From NCBI GenBank assembly GCA_029060725.1, contig JAIDTL010000038.1, forward strand, positions 62,001 to 126,000: 64,000 bases of DNA, given 5' to 3'. Below the pieces are notes generated by a model. It ran no database searches. It was not told the DNA's origin and was given only the letters and a program-made list of their open reading frames with translations. This DNA is from Muribaculaceae bacterium. GTDB lineage: Bacteria; Bacteroidota; Bacteroidia; Bacteroidales; Muribaculaceae. The position numbers and the translations under genes are program-made. Of this stretch, positions 56,754 through 64,000 are shown piece after piece; position 1 is the stretch's first letter, and every line of letters starts with the position of its first letter.

Positions 56754-58751
56754 ATGTCACAACAGGAAGATGACCTCCGTGCATTAGCCAAGATCATGGA
56801 CTTGCTCCGTGCTTTGAGCATAATGCTGGTGGTCGCAAATATCTATTGGTTCTGCCATGACCTTATTGGTCATTGGCAGTTCGACCCGGAGACGTTGAAG
56901 GTTCTCCGAAACCTTGACGATGCCGGAAAGCTATTCCACAATCCGTGGAACACGAAATGGTGGACTCTGCTCCTTCTTGCCCTTTCGTGCTTCGGCACGA
57001 AGGGTGTCAAGAACGAGAAAATACAGTGGATTCATATCTGGATTTTCCTCGGTTCGGGAGCGGCTCTGTTCTTCCTCAACTGGTGGATGCTGTCGTTGGG
57101 ATGGCTTATCACATACGTCGTCACTACCGTAATTGGATATGTACTTTTGCTGATAGGAGGCGTTTACATGAGCCGTCTGCTGAAGAACAATATGATGGAC
57201 GATCGCTTCAATGAAGAGAATGAATCGTTTCATCAGGAAACAAAACTAATGGAGAACGAGTATTCCATCAATCTGCCAACAAAGTTCTATTACAGAAAGC
57301 GATGGAACAAAGGTTGGGTCAATGTGGTGAACCCATTTCGCGCTTCGATCGTGCTTGGCACTCCCGGTTCAGGCAAGTCATACGCTGTGGTCAACAACTT
57401 CATCAAGCAGATGATTGAGAAGGGTTATTCTCTCTATCTTTACGATTTCAAATACCCCGACCTGTCAACTATTGCCTATAATCACTTGGCAAACCACAAG
57501 GAGGGGTATGGAGATACGCACCCGAAGTTCTATGTGATAAACTTCGACGACCCGGAGAGGAGCCACCGGTGCAATCCGATACATCCTGATTTCATGTCGG
57601 ATATTGCCGATGCTTACGAGTCGGCATATACCATTATGATGAATCTAAACCGCACTTGGATACAGAAGCAGGGTGATTTCTTTGTGGAGTCTCCGATTGT
57701 GTTATTTGCCGCCATCATCTGGTATCTGCGAATTTATGAGAACGGCAAGTATTGTACCTTCCCTCATGCCATCGAGTTCCTCTGCCGACGTTACGAGGAT
57801 ATATTTCCTATCCTTACGTCATATCCGGAACTGGAGAACTACCTTTCTCCGTTTATGGATGCTTGGCAGGGAGGAGCGGCGGAACAGTTGGCTGGTCAGA
57901 TAGCGTCGGCCAAGATACCCCTGTCGCGTATGATTTCGCCTCAGCTATACTGGATAATGACGGGTAATGATTTCACTCTCGACATCAACAATCCTAAAGA
58001 GCCTAAGATACTCTGTGTCGGCAATAATCCCGACCGTCAGAACATCTACGGAGCGGCACTCGGTCTTTACAATTCCCGTATCGTGAAGCTCATCAACAAG
58101 AAAGGTATGCTGAAGTCAGGAGTTATCATTGACGAGTTGCCGACAATATACTTCAAGGGTCTCGACAATCTTATCGCCACGGCACGAAGCAATAAGGTTG
58201 CCGTATGCCTCGGTTTTCAGGACTTCTCCCAGCTCAAACGCGACTATGGCGACAAGGAAGCGGCTGTCGTGATGAACACTGTCGGCAATATCTTTTCCGG
58301 TCAGGTTGTCGGTGAGACGGCGAAAACGCTATCGGAGCGTTTCGGCAAGGTTCTACAGAAACGTCAGTCGGTGAGCATCAACCGAAGCGACGTTAGTCAC
58401 TCCTTCAACACTCAAATGGATTCACTCATTCCGCCGAGCAAGATCTCCACTCTCACACAGGGTATGTTTGTCGGAGCGGTCAGCGACAACTTTGACGAGC
58501 GGATTGAGCAAAAGATCTTCAATGCCGAGATTGTGGTGGACAACAAGAAAGTGGCGGAGGAAACCAAAGCATACAAGTCAATACCACAGATTGTAGATTT
58601 CCAAGATGATACTCCTGATAAGTCAAAGATGAAGGCCGTCATCCAAAAGAACTATGATCAGATCAAACAGGATGTTAAAGATATAGTGAAAAGCGAAATA
58701 GAGCGCATAGCAGCTGATCCGAAACTATGTCACCTTCTCCATCAGAAATGA
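56754..58751 (+). CDS. mobC: MobC-like VirD4/TraG-type coupling protein
   Basis: LGTPGSGKSYAVVNNF Walker A; ILCVGNNPDRQNIYGAALGLYNSRI. Confidence 0.95.
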   Translation: MSQQEDDLRALAKIMDLLRALSIMLVVANIYWFCHDLIGHWQFDPETLKVLRNLDDAGKLFHNPWNTKWWTLLLLALSCFGTKGVKNEKIQWIHIWIFLGSGAALFFLNWWMLSLGWLITYVVTTVIGYVLLLIGGVYMSRLLKNNMMDDRFNEENESFHQETKLMENEYSINLPTKFYYRKRWNKGWVNVVNPFRASIVLGTPGSGKSYAVVNNFIKQMIEKGYSLYLYDFKYPDLSTIAYNHLANHKEGYGDTHPKFYVINFDDPERSHRCNPIHPDFMSDIADAYESAYTIMMNLNRTWIQKQGDFFVESPIVLFAAIIWYLRIYENGKYCTFPHAIEFLCRRYEDIFPILTSYPELENYLSPFMDAWQGGAAEQLAGQIASAKIPLSRMISPQLYWIMTGNDFTLDINNPKEPKILCVGNNPDRQNIYGAALGLYNSRIVKLINKKGMLKSGVIIDELPTIYFKGLDNLIATARSNKVAVCLGFQDFSQLKRDYGDKEAAVVMNTVGNIFSGQVVGETAKTLSERFGKVLQKRQSVSINRSDVSHSFNTQMDSLIPPSKISTLTQGMFVGAVSDNFDERIEQKIFNAEIVVDNKKVAEETKAYKSIPQIVDFQDDTPDKSKMKAVIQKNYDQIKQDVKDIVKSEIERIAADPKLCHLLHQK

Positions 58752-58912
58752 CAGTACAAAAATCTCCACATCAAACAGATATCATTCGAAAAAATCCTTA
58801 TCCTATCTGGTAAAGTTTTGGCTTTGCCAGATAGGATCAAAATTTTTTATCATCCTAATTTTTAACATTATACCATAGAAGGAATTTTTTTTAATTTTTT
58901 TACATGAAAAAT

Positions 58913-58943
58913 TTGCAAATTAAGATAACAATCGTTATCTTTG
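58913..58943 (+). promoter_or_regulatory. Bacteroidetes-type promoter (TTG-N20-TATCTTTG)
   Basis: TTTG at 58912-58915, TATCTTTG at 58936-58943; -7 overlaps palindrome AAGATAAC-aatc-GTTATCTT. Confidence 0.65.
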
Positions 58944-58971
58944 CTCTGTAAAATATGAACATTATATAACG

Positions 58972-59000
58972 CATCAGTTCACTTCGTGAAGGTTCTGATG
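58972..59000 (+). ncRNA. Hairpin in transcript from the 58.9-kb promoter (possible small RNA or leader)
   Basis: CATCAG-TTCAC-ttc-GTGAA-ggtt-CTGATG followed by ATTTT. Confidence 0.4.
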
Positions 59001-59170
59001 ATTTTAAAAAGTTCTATGATTCAATTATAAGTATGACTATTAATAATTTTTAATATATGAATACTGAAGAATGAAGAGAAAAATTTAGCAAAAAGTCGGG
59101 AATAAAATAGGAATTCCCCAAATCATTTAGTGACTTAAATCCCTATTATTCACTTTAAATAATAAACATT

Positions 59171-59950
59171 ATGAACAAAAACCATTCACACTTTTGGATT
59201 TCGATCGGTTTGGCAGCATGTATCCTACTTTGCATAGTTGTTCTTATTCTGATTATTTTTAATCAGAATAATAATGGTAGCACCTTAACTTTAGATGGAT
59301 ATATTGGAGCAATGGCCACATTGATAGCTATTTGTACAGCTATAATGTTGGGAGCCCAGATTTATTCAATATATCATAGGTCTCAGACAGAAAAAGAGTA
59401 CGATCAAAAACTAGAACAAATAACCGATTGGTTCCGAAATTCTACGGAAGAATATAACAGAGAGCTTGCAAAGTTGTCAAAAACCAACAATACATTAAAC
59501 ATGATAAAGTATCATGTAAATAACGCCTTAGGCAGCATGCATTACAATGAAGATAGAAAGTTTGATGGAATTATTGACGTATTGGAGAATATCTATATAC
59601 TTGTTAATAATGCCGAGCTTTTCTCTGTAGATGACCAAATTGATAAGCTTCAGGCTGCTTGTTATTATATTGCCAAGAATCTTAAGCAATATAAAAAAGA
59701 CAAACTTTATATCAGTAAAGATCCCAAAGGAATAAACAGAATTCAAGAACGTTGGAATAAACGCATTAGGCAACTTGATGAAATCCTTGTAGGAAAACCA
59801 TTATGTGATACAAAAAAACAGATATTTGAAAATCTAAAAAAACTCAGTATCATTTTCAATGAAATGCTAGATGGACTTATATATGAAAAAGATGCATATA
59901 GAATGTCTGATGAGGATATGAATACATTGAAAGCTATGGCAAAAGATTAA
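59171..59950 (+). CDS. Membrane protein with two TM helices and cytoplasmic coiled coil
   Basis: Two hydrophobic segments then long helical region. Confidence 0.65.
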   Translation: MNKNHSHFWISIGLAACILLCIVVLILIIFNQNNNGSTLTLDGYIGAMATLIAICTAIMLGAQIYSIYHRSQTEKEYDQKLEQITDWFRNSTEEYNRELAKLSKTNNTLNMIKYHVNNALGSMHYNEDRKFDGIIDVLENIYILVNNAELFSVDDQIDKLQAACYYIAKNLKQYKKDKLYISKDPKGINRIQERWNKRIRQLDEILVGKPLCDTKKQIFENLKKLSIIFNEMLDGLIYEKDAYRMSDEDMNTLKAMAKD

Positions 59951-60023
59951 CTAGGATCTACAGAATATTCTTATACGTACAAACAATCCATACGCATCAA
60001 GAAAAATAGGGACTCTACATAAG

Positions 60024-60077
60024 AGTACTATGACAATGAAGCAATACCAATTGGTATTGCTTCATTGTCATAATACT
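60024..60077. terminator. 44-bp perfect palindrome (54 bp with one mismatch) between convergent genes
   Basis: TATGACAATGAAGCAATACCAA|TTGGTATTGCTTCATTGTCATA, no spacer. Confidence 0.7.
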
Positions 60078-60145
60078 AGTATTGTATAAAAGGAGAAATA
60101 GACTGTTATAAAAATGGATAGTGGTCGGACATCTGCGAGTAGGTA

Positions 60146-60736
60146 TCAATCCTCCTCGTCTTGACATGACATAAAGTCATTGAGCGATGATGAAAGTGTG
60201 TCCATGAAGTAGGCGCGGCTGTTGCGACCTCTAACTCTCATCTCGTTATATTTTTTGTAGATGTAGTTCTCTGTCATATCGACATTGAACATCTTTGCAA
60301 GTTTGCTCACAATCTCCTTTGCGCTGATGTTGGAGCCAAAGCACTTGGCTACTTTGAAAGCGTATCCTAATTCGATAAGCGCGGTCTTGTTGGCAGTCCA
60401 GTTCAGACCTATTTCCGGCATCGTATTTGGCTCCGGCACAATGTGGCTTTTAATGTCCTTGTATAGTGCGAGTGTCTGACGCACGAAGTGGAGTGCCTTA
60501 GTTACGAATGCCGCCAACTCCTGATTTACAGCCTCGCGTAGTTTCTCAGTCTGCAAGTATGTGATCTCTACTTCTACATACAGCAAGGCTGAAATCACAA
60601 ATCCCTTGTGATGGTGGTTATGGCACATCTCGCTGACCTGAAGCACAAAGTCCCTGTAGGCAATGTGCAGATTGTCGTTCTTGCCCTCTGTCAGCTGACG
60701 AAAGAACTCTGTCTCTGTGAGTGAAAATAAATCCAT
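60146..60736 (-). CDS. rteC: RteC-like regulator
   Basis: MDLFSLTETEFFRQL; NWTANKTALIELGYAF; RGRNSRAYFMDTLSSSL. Confidence 0.9.
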   Translation of the reverse strand: MDLFSLTETEFFRQLTEGKNDNLHIAYRDFVLQVSEMCHNHHHKGFVISALLYVEVEITYLQTEKLREAVNQELAAFVTKALHFVRQTLALYKDIKSHIVPEPNTMPEIGLNWTANKTALIELGYAFKVAKCFGSNISAKEIVSKLAKMFNVDMTENYIYKKYNEMRVRGRNSRAYFMDTLSSSLNDFMSCQDEED

Positions 60737-61034
60737 GTTATAATTTTTTAAGTTTTTGAAAAATAAGATAATTCTATAAATAAGATAGTTCAATAAAATC
60801 TGCAATAAATTTGTAATCTATTAAGAAATAATGTCATATCGTCAAAAAATCTTAAAATAAAGATATGCCTTCAAAACGTAAAAGTTGTAAAAACTCTTTA
60901 CATGTGTAAAATGATGACAGATATTTTTACATAACTGCCAACTAATAAACATTACGTTTGTTATCTTAGTACACGAAGATACTATGCACACACCGCTATT
61001 ATTTTCACAATAATATTCACGATTTCAAAACACT

Positions 61035-62291
61035 TTGATGAAAAAAATTCTAATATTTGATACGGATTACACACTCCTTAACAAGATTGATGGTTGGCTA
61101 AGAAATGAAGAATACGATGTTAGGATTACCGATGATCTAAAGACTGCGAAAGCCAGATTGGCATCATGTCATTATAATTTACTTGTTTTAGGAGTAAGAT
61201 ATATAGGATGTGACGGAATGAAACTACTGAACTGGGTAAATAGCCAGAATTTTGGAATCCCATTCATGGTAATGTTAGGAAAGGACGATAACAACCTGCT
61301 TGCAGACGCATTCAGGAAAGGGGCTCATGACCATATTGACAAACGTACACTTACCCGTGCATGTTTTGTTGACAAAATCAATGAGACACTACGGTTCTTC
61401 AATCACATCTTTGACAGTTATGTATACAGAAGCCACGAATATACTCAGTGCCTCAACAAAGCAATAGTTGCTGCGGGAAACAACGAAGTTGTATTATTGT
61501 CTGGAGAGGTGGGGACAGGTAAGAGTCATATTGCAAGACACATACATTATAACAGCAAACGAGGAATGCACTTATTCCTGCCGGTAAAATGTGGGCTACT
61601 TGATCATTCGAGATCACACGAACAACTATTTGGATTATCGACTACCATAACGTCAAAACCCATGACTGGTATTTTGGAAAAGGTTGGTATGGGGACCCTG
61701 TTCTTTGATGAGATTGACAAACTTCCGTTGAATGCACAGACAGCATTGGTTCATGTAATAGAGGAAGGCAAGTATAGCCCAATGGGATCGCACATGATAA
61801 AATCCTTTAATGCAAGGATTTTATTTTCTACTTCGGCAAACCTCAGCAACCACGTTTTGAAAGGAACCTTTAGACGCGACCTGTTTGATCTACTCCAGAA
61901 CAACATAATCAAAGTGCCTTCTCTACGTATGTGCCGTGAAGACATTATTCCATTGTCAGAATACTTCTTGAACATTATTGCCCGGGAACGTAATACTACT
62001 ATGAAGAGCCTTTCCAAGAGTGCAACGCTACATATAGCTTCTCACGATTGGCATGGGAATATCAGGGAACTTAGAAGCATTCTAAAACGTGCCGACATGG
62101 AGTGTGACACAAATCTTATTAAGACTAAACATCTACATCTTAACTCAACGGAATCACATAGCAAAGGTGATGAAGAAAAAGTTATACTTGATGCATTGGT
62201 CGCGGCGGGGAATAATAAGTCTATAGCAGCGAGAATGTTGGGAATAAGCCGTCCTACATTGTATGCCAATATGAAGAGACTTGGATTGTAA
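61035..62291 (+). CDS. RteB-like receiver-AAA+-Fis regulator with degenerate receiver and no GAFTGA
   Basis: SGEVGTGKSH, GTLFFDEIDK, FRRDLFDLL, C-terminal Fis HTH; phosphoacceptor position reads LLVLGV. Confidence 0.85.
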   Translation: MMKKILIFDTDYTLLNKIDGWLRNEEYDVRITDDLKTAKARLASCHYNLLVLGVRYIGCDGMKLLNWVNSQNFGIPFMVMLGKDDNNLLADAFRKGAHDHIDKRTLTRACFVDKINETLRFFNHIFDSYVYRSHEYTQCLNKAIVAAGNNEVVLLSGEVGTGKSHIARHIHYNSKRGMHLFLPVKCGLLDHSRSHEQLFGLSTTITSKPMTGILEKVGMGTLFFDEIDKLPLNAQTALVHVIEEGKYSPMGSHMIKSFNARILFSTSANLSNHVLKGTFRRDLFDLLQNNIIKVPSLRMCREDIIPLSEYFLNIIARERNTTMKSLSKSATLHIASHDWHGNIRELRSILKRADMECDTNLIKTKHLHLNSTESHSKGDEEKVILDALVAAGNNKSIAARMLGISRPTLYANMKRLGL

Positions 62292-62318
62292 TCGAGACTT
62301 GTTCAAACTAAAATACGA

Positions 62319-62387
62319 GGGAAGACAATCAATATGGTTCTTTTTGAAAACTTCCACATTCTCGCATCCATATTAGACTGTCTTCCC
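62319..62387 (+). terminator. Long hairpin downstream of rteB-like gene
   Basis: GGGAAGACAATCAATATGG / CCATATTAGACTGTCTTCCC. Confidence 0.6.
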
Positions 62388-62432
62388 ATAAAAATTATAC
62401 GAATGTTATGCAAATACAAAGTTAATAATTTA

Positions 62433-62464
62433 TTTGGACACAAACATATTTTTTTCTAATTTTG
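62433..62464 (+). promoter_or_regulatory. Bacteroidetes-type promoter (TTTG-N20-TAATTTTG)
   Basis: TTTG 62433-62436 and TAATTTTG 62457-62464, upstream of TetR gene. Confidence 0.65.
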
Positions 62465-62483
62465 TAAATAAATATGTGCACTT

Positions 62484-63119
62484 ATGAATAAGAACAATAG
62501 AAAAGAGCATTTATATAAAGCAGCCTTTAGGCTCTTTCTCACCAAGCAATATGATTCTGTAAGTATTAGCGATATCGAGAAAGAGGCAAATATGACAAGG
62601 GGTGCTATAACGTATTATGCAGGAAGTAAATTAAATCTCTTTCACGAAGTTCTGAAGTATTATTTAGTAGACAAACAAGATCTGAAATATAAAATTACAT
62701 CCCCAACATTCAAATCATTATTGGATTTTATCAATAAATATGTAGATGGTTGTCAAAGAACAATGACAAACATTTGTGGCATATTATCAGAAATGCCAGT
62801 ATGCAATGTAAGTAGATATTACATATCATTGATTTTAGAAATGAGTTCATATTTTCCCGATTTACATGAGAATTATTTAGAAAATAGGAATAAGGAATTA
62901 GGCATCTGGATATCCCAACTCAATCGAGCAATTGAAACAAAAGAAATAAGAAATGATGTAGATGTTGTTAGTGTAGCAAGACATTTCATTTGTATATTCT
63001 ATGGGCAATCATATCTTGATTCACTTTCAATGGGGCTTAATACAGTAGAACTTCGAAGTCAAATGACAAACCTCTATAAACTACTAAAGCCACAAAAAGA
63101 AGACAATGTACAAACATAA
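62484..63119 (+). CDS. TetR-family transcriptional regulator
   Basis: YKAAFRLFLTKQYDSVSISDIEKEANMTRGAITYYAGSKLNLFHEVLKYY. Confidence 0.92.
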   Translation: MNKNNRKEHLYKAAFRLFLTKQYDSVSISDIEKEANMTRGAITYYAGSKLNLFHEVLKYYLVDKQDLKYKITSPTFKSLLDFINKYVDGCQRTMTNICGILSEMPVCNVSRYYISLILEMSSYFPDLHENYLENRNKELGIWISQLNRAIETKEIRNDVDVVSVARHFICIFYGQSYLDSLSMGLNTVELRSQMTNLYKLLKPQKEDNVQT

Positions 63120-63199
63120 CCAATAGGTCAAAATGTCTTATTTTTAGATATTTTCAGAACATTACTAATTATTAATTTACAAACTTCGAATATTAGTTG

Positions 63200-63207
63200 T
63201 ATCTTTG
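63200..63207 (+). promoter_or_regulatory. Bacteroidetes -7 element TATCTTTG upstream of KAS-like gene
   Basis: 31 bp upstream of the ATG at 63238. Confidence 0.5.
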
Positions 63208-63237
63208 CCTAACATTTCATAACAAACAGTATGTAAA

Positions 63238-64000
63238 ATGGAGGGCAATAAAGTTTATATTACTAATACATCATCATTTTTTCCAAATGAACCTATAGGA
63301 AATGATGAAATTGAAACTTATCTTGGTAAAATTGGAGATAAGCCATCAAGAGTTAAACCAATCATTCTAAGACAAAATGGTATCAAGCAGCGATACTATG
63401 CAATAGATGAAAATCAAAACATCACTCATACAAATACGGACTTAGCTAAAGAAGCCATATTTAAGCTTCTTCCAGAGCCTTCAGAAAGAGAAAAAATCCA
63501 ATATCTAGCATGTGGCACTTCAACACCTGATCAAATGCTACCTTCGCAAGCTTCAATGATACATGGAACTGCATTTAAACACCCAATGGAGATTGTATCT
63601 TTTTCAGGAGTCTGTTTAACCGGATTGCAAGCATTAAAGTCTGCCTTTATGTCAATTAAATCTGGAAACACTACCAATGCGGTAAGTACGACTTCCGAAT
63701 TACCGTCACCCGTATTGCAGTCTAAATTTTTTGAAGAAGAGTTTACCTCAATCTCTGAAATTACCACGAAACCATATATAGCTTTTGAAAAAGACTTTTT
63801 AAGATTTATGATCTCAGATGGTGCAGCTGCCTTACTCTTGAAGAACGAACCTACAGGAAAATTGAATCTTGAAATAGAATGGATAGAAATCATTTCATTT
63901 GCAAATAGACTTCCGGCTTGCATGTATCAATGGTCAGAAAAAATGCCCAATGAGGAATTGAAAAGTTGGAAAGAGTTCTCTACTGAGGATATATCAAAAA
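63238..64000 (+). CDS. Beta-ketoacyl-ACP synthase III-like (DarB-like) enzyme, 3' end outside window
   Basis: Open frame from ATG 63238 to window end (not in track); VYITNTSSFFPNEPIGNDEIE, EIVSFSGVCLTGLQALKSAFMSIKSG catalytic Cys region. Confidence 0.8.
   Translation, partial: MEGNKVYITNTSSFFPNEPIGNDEIETYLGKIGDKPSRVKPIILRQNGIKQRYYAIDENQNITHTNTDLAKEAIFKLLPEPSEREKIQYLACGTSTPDQMLPSQASMIHGTAFKHPMEIVSFSGVCLTGLQALKSAFMSIKSGNTTNAVSTTSELPSPVLQSKFFEEEFTSISEITTKPYIAFEKDFLRFMISDGAAALLLKNEPTGKLNLEIEWIEIISFANRLPACMYQWSEKMPNEELKSWKEFSTEDISK

Overview
AT-rich Bacteroidales-type DNA dominated by a CTnDOT-like integrative conjugative element: pcfK/pcfJ, lysozyme and a traQ-traA operon on the minus strand, an oriT-like intergenic region, mobABC, rteC, and a degenerate rteB-like regulator. 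Cargo lies on both sides. At left are a tyrosine integrase (truncated by the window edge), an un-annotated three-cysteine RiPP precursor with a PqqD/SPASM-like radical SAM maturase, a metallophosphoesterase plus a 937-aa orphan protein, and a ~21 kb co-directional minus-strand locus. That locus holds two NVEAL-type Cys-containing secreted peptides, two propeller lipoproteins, signal peptidase I, an O-antigen-ligase-like TPR protein, a thioredoxin-like protein, a MauE/DoxX-like protein, a transglutaminase-like protein, a TPR-HTH regulator, TolC, an MFP and two RND pumps. At right are a TetR regulator and a truncated KAS III-like synthase. The most noteworthy signals are: the RiPP precursor (999-1112) with a textbook Bacteroidetes promoter and an attenuator-like hairpin; the NVEAL locus, with a shared motif upstream of both NVEAL genes; a PRTase-like/nuclease-like pair inside the conjugation region; two ~417-bp structured non-coding direct repeats bracketing a cargo cassette; a ~280-bp degenerate array with strict 8-bp period next to traA; helically phased TTTCCCAAC iterons; and five copies of a zinc-less CHC2-like domain in traP and its neighbours. 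All family assignments are from reading motifs; no searches were run.
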